Below, in pieces: positions 35,385 through 44,937 of a stretch of 64,000 nucleotides of DNA. The stretch covers positions 1-64,000 of the forward strand of contig JADILV010000021.1 in assembly GCA_017695115.1 (NCBI GenBank). The letters run 5' to 3'. The DNA comes from Candidatus Cryptobacteroides avicola. GTDB taxonomy: Bacteria; Bacteroidota; Bacteroidia; Bacteroidales; UBA932. The notes beneath the pieces are model-generated. The model searched no databases and was not told where the DNA came from. It was given only the letters and a program-made list of their open reading frames with translations. A program made the translations under genes and the position numbers. Positions within the stretch are counted from its first letter, which is position 1. Each line of letters begins with the position of its first letter.

Positions 35385-37745
35385 TCAGTCATCCCTCCTG
35401 AGGGTCGTGACAGGGTTGGTCCCGACAGCCTTGAGGCTCTGGTACAGCACTGTGAGGAATGCTACCAGGCATGCCAGCAGGCCTGAGGCAAGTATGAGCA
35501 GCCACGGTACCCATGGGGCCGTCTGGTATGAGAACTGCTCGAGCCATTTGGTTGTAAGGAGCCTGCTGACAGGAACCGAAATGACAAATGCGATGAGGGA
35601 CAGTATGATGTAGGATGATATTATCTGTTTCATAATCAGTTTCTTGTCGGCTCCGAAAACTTTCTGTACGGCGATGTTGCGGCTTCTGGCCCTGATGTAG
35701 TAGGTACTCATTGCGAACAGCCCGAGCGAAGACACGAAGATGGCTATGACAGTGAAGATGATGATGATTTTCTGCATTTGGGTGTATTGGGCAAACGAAG
35801 CCTTTACCTGATCCTCGATGAACGATGCATCGAACACCCCTTCTGGACATATTTCCCTGAACACTTCACTTATGCGCCCGAATGCTTCCTTATGGTTGCC
35901 TGTCACTTTGATGACGGTGTTCCATGGGATCATGTTTGTCGGATATACATCGTATTTTCTGATCAGAGCTGCCGACTGGTCATAAAGCAGAGGCCTGATC
36001 TTGAAGTCATAGTAGACTCCTCCGATCTGAGTGGTGTAAGTCCCTTCGTTTTCGTTACCGAACTGCACTTCTGTGGCTGTTTCCGGAAGTCCTGCTTCCT
36101 TGAATGCGTATTCGTTCCAGAAAAATATGTTCCGGTCATCGAGACGGTTGTCATGTTTGACCTTTAGCCCAAGAATATTGAAATATGCGGAATCTCCCAC
36201 TATCATCTGGAATGAAAGTATTCCGTTCTGGTAAAACTGAGAATAATTGTTGGTCCCGGACAAAGGGATTCCGTTTCCGAAACCTGCCGCCTCTACACAT
36301 GGAAGTGTCTCCACTGCATCCCGGAATTCTCTGATCTGGCCGGATGATGTGAAGATACTGTTCGAGACGTTGAGGATATCTTTGGTGTTGTAGTTCAGAG
36401 GTGCATTGATCATGGCCCTGATCTGGAAATACATGGTAAGAGATATGGCAATCATGGCCACGGCCACTACCTGCTGCAGCACTATCAGTACTTTTCCGTA
36501 CCATGACCTGATCCGGAGATTGAACGAGCCCCGGACTATGTCGATAGGCTTCGCCCGGGATATTACCATGGCAGGAATTATTCCGGACAGAAAGCCAAGC
36601 ACTGCTATACCTGCGACAATCATGGCGATAAAGGCCGGATTCATTTCTTTCCATACCGAAAAGTCATATTCCAGCAGTCTTGAGGCGTATGGGGAGAGTG
36701 CCTCTGCCGCCAATATTGCAAGTACTGTGGAGACGGCGGCGAATACGGTCGCTTCCGCAATCATCCTCCACAGAACTCCGTTCCTGCTGCTGCCCAGAAG
36801 CCTGCGCGTGGCCATTTCCCTGGCCCTGCGGCCCGACTGTGCTACCGTGAGATTGATATAGTTGAGTACGGCGAACAGCAGCAGTATGATGCAGGCCGCC
36901 ATTAGAACGTCCACAAGCCTCCGGTCGCCCTGAAGAATATTGCCGGCCAGCGATTCGGCTCCATCGTAGAAATAAAGATCCCGCAGGGGTATGAAGAATA
37001 CCTTGTCCAATGAATTCTGGGAATATGTCCACCAGACTTTCCCGAGATATTCTCTGATCGCAGGTATCTTGGCCTGGATATCCGCTTCCGGCCAGGTCAT
37101 TATGAATGTGTCTACAGCCGCGGCGTTGCTCATTCTTTCATCGTTGGAGTCGCTTACTTCAGTCAATACTTCTGCACGGCACAGCACATCGCAGTAGGGG
37201 ATTACCGAATGGTCGATATCTTCCATCACTGCGGCTACTGTGAAGATATAGGAATCTCCTTCCGGTGATGTGTACTTCAGCTGCTGTCCGATAGGGTCGC
37301 GGTCGGAGAAATATGTGTCCGCGAAGCTTTTGCTGATGACCGCGCTCCTGTCGGAGGCTTTCCATGCCTGATTGGAGCCTTCGAGAAGTCTGAACGAGAA
37401 AATTTCGAAGAACGAGCTGTCCGCATAGGATGTCTTGTCGGACTGAAGCGTGGTTTCTCCGATGGAAAGACTTCCTATAGCGTTGTACGAATACAGTGAT
37501 GTCGCTTTTTCTATTTCCGGGAAGTTCTCCAGAAGGTGCTTTTGCAGGTAGTAGGCACTGCCGATGTAGTTTTCGTTGGCATAAATATAGATTCTGTCTG
37601 CGTTCTTCTGGAAAGCATCCGTAGTCAGCTGCCTGCTCACATACACAGCCAGCAGTATGACGAATGCCAGCGACACCGTCAGCCCGAAAAGGTTGATGAA
37701 GGCGTACAACCCGTTCTTCCTGATAAAATTCCAAAACGACTTCAT
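35385..37745 (-). CDS. MacB/FtsX-type ABC export permease 3
   Basis: Permease of 786 residues: MKSFWNFIRKNGLYAFINLFG leads into the first helix, then a periplasmic domain, a helix bundle with RRAREMATRRLLGSSRNG, a second periplasmic domain and a final bundle with RSRNIAVQKVFGADKKLI. It belongs to the same subtype as permeases 1 and 4. It stands apart from the ATPase gene by a 350-base gap with structure, and 35 bases before permease 2, so permeases 3 and 2 may form their own transcript. Confidence 0.83.
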   Translation of the reverse strand: MKSFWNFIRKNGLYAFINLFGLTVSLAFVILLAVYVSRQLTTDAFQKNADRIYIYANENYIGSAYYLQKHLLENFPEIEKATSLYSYNAIGSLSIGETTLQSDKTSYADSSFFEIFSFRLLEGSNQAWKASDRSAVISKSFADTYFSDRDPIGQQLKYTSPEGDSYIFTVAAVMEDIDHSVIPYCDVLCRAEVLTEVSDSNDERMSNAAAVDTFIMTWPEADIQAKIPAIREYLGKVWWTYSQNSLDKVFFIPLRDLYFYDGAESLAGNILQGDRRLVDVLMAACIILLLFAVLNYINLTVAQSGRRAREMATRRLLGSSRNGVLWRMIAEATVFAAVSTVLAILAAEALSPYASRLLEYDFSVWKEMNPAFIAMIVAGIAVLGFLSGIIPAMVISRAKPIDIVRGSFNLRIRSWYGKVLIVLQQVVAVAMIAISLTMYFQIRAMINAPLNYNTKDILNVSNSIFTSSGQIREFRDAVETLPCVEAAGFGNGIPLSGTNNYSQFYQNGILSFQMIVGDSAYFNILGLKVKHDNRLDDRNIFFWNEYAFKEAGLPETATEVQFGNENEGTYTTQIGGVYYDFKIRPLLYDQSAALIRKYDVYPTNMIPWNTVIKVTGNHKEAFGRISEVFREICPEGVFDASFIEDQVKASFAQYTQMQKIIIIFTVIAIFVSSLGLFAMSTYYIRARSRNIAVQKVFGADKKLIMKQIISSYIILSLIAFVISVPVSRLLTTKWLEQFSYQTAPWVPWLLILASGLLACLVAFLTVLYQSLKAVGTNPVTTLRRDD

Positions 37746-38095
37746 TTCTTTCTTCCTCTTTTTATTTCGTATTGCTTCTCTCTGTATCCTGTCGGTTTTT
37801 TAACTCTGGCGCATGATGGTCTTTTATAAATAAGTAGTGTTCAATATGTTATGTTTGGCTACCATGCCCCAGACCCCATCCCGCATATGGTCTGGGATAT
37901 GGACTTGATTTGTATAAACTTATAAACCAATAAGTTATAAAAACCAATCATGCTCCAGGGTTATGTCCGCATCATGCAGGCTGTGGTTTTCCGGGACCGT
38001 TTCCCCTGTTTCTTCATCCGCGTTATGCAGGCATGAGGTTTACGGCCGACTTTTTCCTAATTTTCGGAGGCCGTAAACCTTATGCCTGCTACCTG
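37746..38095 (-). other. 350-base gap between the ABC ATPase and permease 3
   Basis: No gene seen. It contains palindrome C (38027-38089) with a second unpaired arm beside it, a hairpin CCCAGACC/GGTCTGGG at about 37868-37893, and a short AACTTAT/ATAAGTT hairpin at about 37917-37937. No clear TAnnTTTG element was found in the leader of permease 3. Confidence 0.55.
38027..38089 (-). repeat. Palindrome C of the GCAGG/CCTGC family
   Basis: Arms 38027-38047 and 38069-38089 form a 21-pair stem with one G-T pair; the 21-base loop is nearly the same as that of palindrome A (tccgaaaattaggaaaaagtc-like). It begins 6 bases after the ABC ATPase stop. A further half-arm at about 37977-38010 resembles the half-arm beside palindrome A. 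Confidence 0.8.
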
Positions 38096-38776
38096 CTACA
38101 ATTCATTGGCGACATCACTGACTATCCTTCCGTCGAACAGGTCGATGGTCCTCTGCGCCACAGCCGCATCCCTCTGTGAGTGGGTCACCATCACGATGGT
38201 CGTGCCTTCCCTGTTGAGTTCGGAGAGAAGATCCATCACCTCCTTGCCGTTCTTGGAGTCCAGGTTACCGGTCGGCTCGTCGGCCAGGATCAGTTTCGGC
38301 CCTGCGACCACTGCACGCGCGATGGCCACCCTCTGCTGCTGGCCGCCGGAGAGCTGCTGAGGGAAATGCTGCGCCCTGTGGCTGATATTCATTCTCTTGA
38401 GGATTTCGGTCACTTTCTGTTTCCTCTCGGAAGCGCTGATGTTCAGATAGCGAAGAGGAAGCTCTACATTCTCATAGACATTCAGCTCGTCGATAAGGTT
38501 GAAGCTCTGGAACACGAAACCGATGTTTCCCTTGCGGAACTTCGTGCGGTCCTTCTCCTTGAGTTTCGCCACCTCGTGTCCGAGAAGCTCGTAGCTGCCG
38601 CTTGTCGGGTTGTCCAGCAGGCCGAGGATGTTCAAAAGCGTTGATTTCCCGCATCCGGAAGGTCCCATGATAGCGACGAACTCGCCGTCCTTGATTTCGA
38701 ATGAAACATTGTTGAGAGCAGTAGTCTCGATTTCTTCCGTACGGAATACTTTGCAAAGGTCAGTAACTTTAATCAT
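38096..38776 (-). CDS. ABC transporter ATPase, MacB/LolD type
   Basis: ATP-binding subunit of 226 residues, the only one visible in the export array. All motifs are intact: Walker A GPSGCGKST at 38-46, Q-loop Gln 90 in FVFQSFNLI, signature LSGGQQQRV from 142, Walker B LILADE with Glu 167, D-loop GNLD and the switch His 199 in VTHS. This is the MacB/LolD group that pairs with FtsX-type permeases. It is encoded between permeases 4 and 3, 41 bases after permease 4, and very likely serves all five permeases. Confidence 0.93.
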   Translation of the reverse strand: MIKVTDLCKVFRTEEIETTALNNVSFEIKDGEFVAIMGPSGCGKSTLLNILGLLDNPTSGSYELLGHEVAKLKEKDRTKFRKGNIGFVFQSFNLIDELNVYENVELPLRYLNISASERKQKVTEILKRMNISHRAQHFPQQLSGGQQQRVAIARAVVAGPKLILADEPTGNLDSKNGKEVMDLLSELNREGTTIVMVTHSQRDAAVAQRTIDLFDGRIVSDVANEL

Positions 38777-38817
38777 GACTTTAAATATTAAAGGTTTATA
38801 ATTATTTCAAATTCGTA

Positions 38818-41190
38818 TTATTCTGTTTTCAGAGCGTCCGCAGGGTCGGTCCTGGCGGCACGGCTGACCTGCCACAGCACGGAAGCTGCCGTCATCAGCA
38901 GCGACAGGGCTGTTGTCACTATGAAAATCCATGCTCCGAGGTCTATCCTGTAGGCGAATTCCTCCAGATACCTTCTGCACAGGATGACGGCTGCAGGCAC
39001 GGCGACTATGTCCGCGATGACGGTCATTATCATGTATATCCTGATGTTTCTGCCGGTTTCGCTGCCGACAGTGCCTCCGTAGACCTTATGCAGGGCGATG
39101 CTTTTGCGGTTGCTGTCAGCATAGAAGATACTTATCGCCACAAGTCCTGACAGGGACAGGATGATGGCCATGACCATGAATATTTCAATCAGCCTCATGT
39201 TCCGCTTAGCCGCATCCAAGGAGTTTTCCAGAATATCCTCCATGTAGCCGTTTTCCCATGCGGGAGTCTCTATGCCGAATATCTCAAGGCAGAAACTGTT
39301 ATAGGCATCGGTTATCATTTTCTTTGCGGAGGCATGGTCTCCTGCCGTCTTGATGGCATAGTTGCAGTACCAGAACTGGTCCTGGTCTTTGATGAAGATG
39401 ACTGCATTTTCGGTCTTTTCAGGAAATCCTGCGTCCACGATGATGTAGTTGCCGAGAATGCCGCTGGCATTATGTGCTGTGCCTGTATCACCTTCGTTAA
39501 ACATTATCGTTTTGCTCAGGTCTGTCGATGAACCGGTAATTCCTGCTGCAGCAGCTGCATTTTCATTTACCCATACGGCTCCCGGCATGTTGTCGCTGTA
39601 TTTTTCGATGATATTGAAGTTCAGCATATTGAAAGTAACCGTGTCGCATGACATATTGTAGTACCTCACTTCATTTCCGTTGATGTCCGGAGAAGTGAAA
39701 CAGGAACCGATGGCTCCAGGCAGGTATTCGCATATTCCGGCTTCGTTTACACAAGGCAGGGCCTTCAGGTTGTCCAGAAACCGGATGCCGTCTTTCCCTG
39801 TAAAATCTGTATTCAGATAATACAGGTCTTCAAGGTCATAGCCGGAGGGCCTGTCGAGCATGTGTTTCATCTGTGTCTCCATCGTGATGGCCAGTGCTAT
39901 AAGGACAATGGAAATGATGTTCTGGATGACGATGAAGATTTTAGAGAAAACAGTGCGGCGTCTGGCGTCCATGGCCCCTTTCATGATTTCGGATGGAGAA
40001 TATCTCATGACGGCGGAGGCCGGTATAAGTCCTGCTGCAAGTGACAGAACCAGTATGAGCACTATGCATCCTGCAAATGTGGACGGTACGAAAATGTCTC
40101 CGGTCCTTAATTCTGCCGTCTGGGATATTGATGACGGGTCGCATATGAGCCAGTTTACAGACGGCACGGCGGCTGCCGCTATAAGCAGTCCTGCAATGAA
40201 GCAGAAAGATGTGAACATAAGGGCTTCGGCAATATATCTTCTGCGTATCTCGCCTGTACTCGACCCGAGAAGTCTGCGGGTAGCCATTTCCCTTGCCCTT
40301 TTTACCGAAAGTGCAACGGAGAGGTTGATGTAGTTGAAAAGTGCCGAGAGCAGCAGGGCAATGCCTGCGGAAGTCAGATTCCTGATGGCTTTCGCGTTGC
40401 CGGAATTCAGGAACCAGTTGCCGGGATGAAAATACAACTTGTCAATGCGGACAAAGCTGAAATTGTATTCTTCTGACATTTCCATGTCCATCCCGCAGGC
40501 TTTAAAGTATATTCCGGTTATTTTTTCTCCGAGCCCTGAAATATCTGTTCCCGGATACAGCCTCACGAATGTGTTGATATCTCCGAATACGTTGAACGGC
40601 TGGGTCTTGTACTGGGTCTGGAATTCTTTCCCGTCAATGTTCACTATCAGGTCGGCATAAGGAAGTATGTTGCGTCCGAAGTCTGCCGTTATTCCCTTGA
40701 TGATGAAATCCCGGCCTGCGACCTTTAATGTTTTTCCTACAAGTGCTTCTCCGTCCCGGGCTATCCTGTGAGCAAATGTCTCAGATATGAATATTTCATA
40801 GTTGCCGAGACCCTGGTCTGCATTGCCTTCCTTGAATCCGACATTGAACATTCTGAAGAAGGAACTGTCTGCAAACATCATGTCCGTACTGTATTTTTTC
40901 CCGCCGTATTCTGCCGGTGTCCCGTTGTTCGGGGAAGAGAATTTCGTCACTGCCGCCGCTTCGGGCATTGCATTCATGAGCGCTCCGGCCATGCCGTAGC
41001 ACATTGCCGTAGAATTGTTCCGGCAGACGGCATATATATCCTGCCACCCGTCAATGTCCTTTGATATCCTGACCTGTGCTGCCGCATAGCTGAAGATGAT
41101 GATGCTCAACGCCAGCGCTACTGTCAGCCCGACCAGGTTGATCGTGCTGTACAGCCTGTTCCTCCACAGAAACCTAAGGTAACTTCTCAT
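38818..41190 (-). CDS. MacB/FtsX-type ABC export permease 4
   Basis: Permease of 790 residues starting MRSYLRFLWRNRLYSTINL, aligned with the starts of permeases 1 and 3; the open frame runs on to 41331, but that part overlaps permease 5 and is not needed. A second option is ATG 41217, which overlaps the permease 5 stop as ATGA. Features: periplasmic domain, helix bundle with KRAREMATRRLLGSSTGE, second periplasmic domain, and a last bundle with RKSIALHKVYGGTVGSE. It is followed 41 bases later by the ATPase gene. Confidence 0.83.
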   Translation of the reverse strand: MRSYLRFLWRNRLYSTINLVGLTVALALSIIIFSYAAAQVRISKDIDGWQDIYAVCRNNSTAMCYGMAGALMNAMPEAAAVTKFSSPNNGTPAEYGGKKYSTDMMFADSSFFRMFNVGFKEGNADQGLGNYEIFISETFAHRIARDGEALVGKTLKVAGRDFIIKGITADFGRNILPYADLIVNIDGKEFQTQYKTQPFNVFGDINTFVRLYPGTDISGLGEKITGIYFKACGMDMEMSEEYNFSFVRIDKLYFHPGNWFLNSGNAKAIRNLTSAGIALLLSALFNYINLSVALSVKRAREMATRRLLGSSTGEIRRRYIAEALMFTSFCFIAGLLIAAAAVPSVNWLICDPSSISQTAELRTGDIFVPSTFAGCIVLILVLSLAAGLIPASAVMRYSPSEIMKGAMDARRRTVFSKIFIVIQNIISIVLIALAITMETQMKHMLDRPSGYDLEDLYYLNTDFTGKDGIRFLDNLKALPCVNEAGICEYLPGAIGSCFTSPDINGNEVRYYNMSCDTVTFNMLNFNIIEKYSDNMPGAVWVNENAAAAAGITGSSTDLSKTIMFNEGDTGTAHNASGILGNYIIVDAGFPEKTENAVIFIKDQDQFWYCNYAIKTAGDHASAKKMITDAYNSFCLEIFGIETPAWENGYMEDILENSLDAAKRNMRLIEIFMVMAIILSLSGLVAISIFYADSNRKSIALHKVYGGTVGSETGRNIRIYMIMTVIADIVAVPAAVILCRRYLEEFAYRIDLGAWIFIVTTALSLLMTAASVLWQVSRAARTDPADALKTE

Positions 41191-41213
41191 ATCTTTTCCG
41201 TTTGTTTTATCCG

Positions 41214-43589
41214 TCATTCCGACCTCAACGACTTCACAGGGTTTTCCCTTGCTATGCGCAGTACATTGTAAGAAGCCACGGCGATGCTGAGGACCAGCAC
41301 CGTAAGTGCCCCTCCGACGAACATGTACCATCCCATCGGAGTCTTTATCGCGAACTGCTCCAGCCAGCCTGCTCCGGTGAAGAACGCCGCCACGGCACCG
41401 GCAGCAACGGACGGAAGCGCTATCCTGACTACATCAGTGTTCATCATCCGGGCGATATCGCGCATTACGGCTCCGTTTATCTTTCTCACGGCTATTTCCT
41501 TGCGCCTGCGGTTCACTTCATCGGAAGTGTAGCCGACCAGACCGATGAAGACTATCAGCAGAGTGACTATGCCTCCGACTGTCACCGCATTCCTGAAATT
41601 AAGGGTTCCGGCATAGAGGCCCTTCATGTCATTCCGGTATGACCAGACATACATTTCCTTGTCCGGGGCGATACCTGAGATTACCTGCTCCGCCCTGGCG
41701 ATGGCTTCAGGCGAAATCCTGTGGAACTTTATCAGGGCGAAGCCTTTGGTCGGGGTCTGCCTGTATGCGATTACTGACGGTCTGAGGTCCGGATTCAGTG
41801 CCGAGCCTATACTGAAATCCTCATATACTCCGCAGATGGTCATAGGCCTGTCGTATGAAGTGATGTATACGTCTTTCCCGACTATGTCGGAGTCCCATCC
41901 GGCTGTCTTTTCCATGAATCCGACAAATCTCCTGCTGACCATTATCTCCTGGTCCTGTCCGGCGTTACGGTTGAAAACGCGGCCCTGGATGACAGGTATT
42001 TCCATCAGGTCGAAATATCCGTCTCCGACATAATACAGGTCGGCGCAGTTGAACAGTTCCCGGGAGTCTCCAGGAAGCATTACATTGTCCCCGCTGGAGC
42101 CGTTCATCGGAAGGGCATCGGCAAAAGTGACCGCTTCCACTTCAGGAAGTTTCGCGAGTTCCTGCAGGATCAGACTGCGCTGGGCGCTGTCTCCTATCGG
42201 TTCAAGGCTGGTGTAAGCCAGGTTGTCGTATTCGTATCCTGTGTCGGCGCTGGTCACGAGCCTGTATTGTCCTGAAATGACAAGCAGCAGGATCGAGAGG
42301 AAAGCAGCCGCCGCAAACTGGACGGACAGCAGGGCCAGTTTCCAGTGCCGTTTGGATTCCCGGTAGCTGCGCAGTGCGTAAGAAACAGGTATTCTGGCGA
42401 ATATGTTTCCGGGGATGGCACCGGAGACAACGGCCAGGACTATGCACACCGCCATGAGTATGAATATCCTTCCTCCTGAAAGCAGACCGGCAAGTGAAGT
42501 CCCGGTAAGTTTCTCTACAGTGCCGCTGAATACCGCCAGCAGGACCATCCCTGCCGCGAATGCCAGGAATGTATGGACTCCTGCTTCGGTGACAAGCATT
42601 CCCCTGATGTCCTTCTTGTCAGCACCGTAGCATTTGCACACGGCCATTTCCTTCGACCTTCCGATGATGGAAGATACTGTAAGCAGGATGTAGTTCATGG
42701 CCGCAGTGAACAGCAGCGCGAATGCTATCAGGCTGAGCATCAGGGTCATGTTTCTGGTCTGGGTATTGGAACTGTGCCATGAATCGAGCCTTCGGAATGT
42801 AATCCCGACATCCAGTCCGCTTTTTTCCAGTGTCTCGGCGAAATTGTCCTCTATGAATTTGTCAGTCTGGACCTGCACGTCAGCTATATCGGCCCCGTCC
42901 CGGATTTTTATCAGGCTGGTGTATCTGTCGTTTCCAAGCAGGTTCATCGACCCGTCCCAGGTATAATATGAAATCGAAGGCATCGATACCAGCATTTCCA
43001 GGTGGCTGAAAATGGAATTTTCGGGAAAATCCCTGAATATTCCGCAGATGGTCAGCACCGCATCCTCCCTTCCGTCCAGGACTATCGTCTTGCCCGTGAC
43101 ATCACCGCCTATGTTTTCGGCGACGGATTCGGATACCATGGCCTGCAGCGGGCTGGACAGTATTTCTTTAGGATCTCCCTGAAGTACATCCAGAGACAGT
43201 ATGTCGAAAAAGCATGAGTCAGCGGCGGCGTATGTGGCTTTCAGTTTTTCCCTGGACCCGGTCAATGTAAACGTCGAGCCTTCTCCCAGTGCGGTGAATC
43301 TGGTGGAGGTCTCTATCTCAGGAGACAACATCCTCAGATAGACAGGTACCCCGCCTGGTGTCTGGGGGTATATTTCTGTCTTGGTATTGTCTGTCTGGTT
43401 CGGGAATGTCTCCATGACCAGGTATATCCTGTCGCTGTCCTCATAGAACCCGTCATAGCTCTGTTCGAAAGCCACTTTGGCTATCAGGACGAGACCGAGA
43501 GCCAGTCCTATGGCCAGCGATGTGATTTTCATTATGTTGTGCTGCCCTTTCCTCGGCAGGCTCCTGATGGCTGAAATGATGTTTTTCAT
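41214..43589 (-). CDS. MacB/FtsX-type ABC export permease 5
   Basis: Permease of 791 residues with N-terminal helix (MKITSLAIGLALGLVLIAKVA), two periplasmic domains and two helix bundles. Its loops read GRSKEMAVCKCYGADKKDI and RRKEIAVRKINGAVMRDI; the second matches permease 2 (RRKEIALRKVHGATIPEI), so 2 and 5 form one subtype. It starts 6 bases after the membrane fusion protein gene and is probably co-translated with it. Confidence 0.83.
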   Translation of the reverse strand: MKNIISAIRSLPRKGQHNIMKITSLAIGLALGLVLIAKVAFEQSYDGFYEDSDRIYLVMETFPNQTDNTKTEIYPQTPGGVPVYLRMLSPEIETSTRFTALGEGSTFTLTGSREKLKATYAAADSCFFDILSLDVLQGDPKEILSSPLQAMVSESVAENIGGDVTGKTIVLDGREDAVLTICGIFRDFPENSIFSHLEMLVSMPSISYYTWDGSMNLLGNDRYTSLIKIRDGADIADVQVQTDKFIEDNFAETLEKSGLDVGITFRRLDSWHSSNTQTRNMTLMLSLIAFALLFTAAMNYILLTVSSIIGRSKEMAVCKCYGADKKDIRGMLVTEAGVHTFLAFAAGMVLLAVFSGTVEKLTGTSLAGLLSGGRIFILMAVCIVLAVVSGAIPGNIFARIPVSYALRSYRESKRHWKLALLSVQFAAAAFLSILLLVISGQYRLVTSADTGYEYDNLAYTSLEPIGDSAQRSLILQELAKLPEVEAVTFADALPMNGSSGDNVMLPGDSRELFNCADLYYVGDGYFDLMEIPVIQGRVFNRNAGQDQEIMVSRRFVGFMEKTAGWDSDIVGKDVYITSYDRPMTICGVYEDFSIGSALNPDLRPSVIAYRQTPTKGFALIKFHRISPEAIARAEQVISGIAPDKEMYVWSYRNDMKGLYAGTLNFRNAVTVGGIVTLLIVFIGLVGYTSDEVNRRRKEIAVRKINGAVMRDIARMMNTDVVRIALPSVAAGAVAAFFTGAGWLEQFAIKTPMGWYMFVGGALTVLVLSIAVASYNVLRIARENPVKSLRSE

Positions 43590-43595
43590 AGTCGT

Positions 43596-44870
43596 TTATT
43601 TGAGAATCAGTATATCATTGTCCCTGAAGGTTTCATAGTTGGAGATGATGACCTTTTCTCCAGGCTGCAGGCCTTCTTCCACTTCATAGTACTGGGGGTT
43701 CTGGCGCCCGATCCTGATTTCGCGTTTGGCCGCCCTGCTGCCGTCAGGGGAGAGGACATAGATCCATTTGCCTCCCGTGTACTGGTAGAAAGTCCCCCGC
43801 GGTATCAGCACGGCTTCTTCCGGAAGCCCGAGCTGCAGGTTCATATAGTAGGTCTGGCCTGTGCGGATGTTTTCCGGCTGCTCGCCCGAAAATTTGAAGT
43901 CAGCCTTGAATTTGCCTTCGCGCACTTCCGGGTACACTTTCCGGATGACTGCGTGGAAGGATTCGTTCTGCCTTTCGAATACGGCTTCCAGCCCTGCTGT
44001 GACCCTGTCTATATAGTGCTCATCTATCTGTGCCTCGATCTTGTAGCTTGACAGGTCGTTTATCTGGCCTATTCTGGTGCCTGAAGCTATGGACTGCCCG
44101 AGTACGGCATCCAGAAGACCGAGCTCCCCGTCAATAGGCGCCTTGATGGTCAGGTTGTCCTTGCGTTTGCGGATCATCTGCATGTTTATCTTCATGTTGT
44201 CCAGACTTTCCTGCATCTGTTCTATCTGCACCGTCCTGTAGAGGCTGTCCTGGATTTCCTTGTTTTTCACCAGTTCCAGCTTGTCCAGACTCAGGAGATA
44301 GTCCTCTTCGGCTTTCAGCCATTCTTCCCGTGCTATCAGTTTCTCGTCATAGAGGGCTTTCTGCTGCTCGTAGGCACGTTTGTTCCTGCGCACTTCCATC
44401 TGCAGCTGGAGCTTTTCCTGTCTGACGCTGAGTTTTTCCTGCTCCATGGAAATCATGGTGTTGCGCAGAAGGTTCTCTTTCTCGGCAAGTTCCGCTTCCG
44501 AGTTGAGGATCTGCAGGTCGAGGTTCTCGTTGCTCATCCTCAGTATCTCGTCTCCTTTCTTCACCTGGCTGCCTTCCTCCCGGATGATTTCTTCCACGAC
44601 ACCGCCTTCGAGCGGGCTGATCTGAATAGTCGTCATAGGCTGCACCTGACCGCTGATGCGGATGTAGTCGTTGAATTCCCCTTCTGTGACATTCCCTATC
44701 GTAAGGGTCTGTCCGTCAACACGGAGAGTGGAAGAATTGTCCCTGAACACCAGCCAGAGGACCAGAGCCAGAAAGAGGGCTCCGCCCCAATACGGGAGCG
44801 CTCTTTTTGTAAAAGCGACCCTCCATCCGGTCGTCTTCTCTATTTTCCTGTCCATTGTCTCGTTTTCCAT
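43596..44870 (-). CDS. HlyD/MacA-type membrane fusion protein
   Basis: Periplasmic adaptor of 424 residues that links the permeases to TolC. An N-terminal anchor helix (PYWGGALFLALVLWLVF) is followed by a barrel-sandwich half (TIQISPLEGGVVEEIIREEG), a long alpha-helical hairpin rich in E/Q/L/K (about 105-245), the second lipoyl half (NLTIKAPIDGELG) and a beta-barrel domain with AQIDEHYIDRVTAG and RTGQTYYMNLQLG. The frame opens at a TTG (44876); ATG 44870 is the likely start. It lies between tolC and permease 5, the usual order for such export operons. Confidence 0.88.
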   Translation of the reverse strand: MENETMDRKIEKTTGWRVAFTKRALPYWGGALFLALVLWLVFRDNSSTLRVDGQTLTIGNVTEGEFNDYIRISGQVQPMTTIQISPLEGGVVEEIIREEGSQVKKGDEILRMSNENLDLQILNSEAELAEKENLLRNTMISMEQEKLSVRQEKLQLQMEVRRNKRAYEQQKALYDEKLIAREEWLKAEEDYLLSLDKLELVKNKEIQDSLYRTVQIEQMQESLDNMKINMQMIRKRKDNLTIKAPIDGELGLLDAVLGQSIASGTRIGQINDLSSYKIEAQIDEHYIDRVTAGLEAVFERQNESFHAVIRKVYPEVREGKFKADFKFSGEQPENIRTGQTYYMNLQLGLPEEAVLIPRGTFYQYTGGKWIYVLSPDGSRAAKREIRIGRQNPQYYEVEEGLQPGEKVIISNYETFRDNDILILK

Positions 44871-44937
44871 ATCCAATGCTTTTTAGATTCTGTTTTTTAT
44901 CCGCCCGGTCGCTTCGCGACAGCCTGTAGGGCACGGG

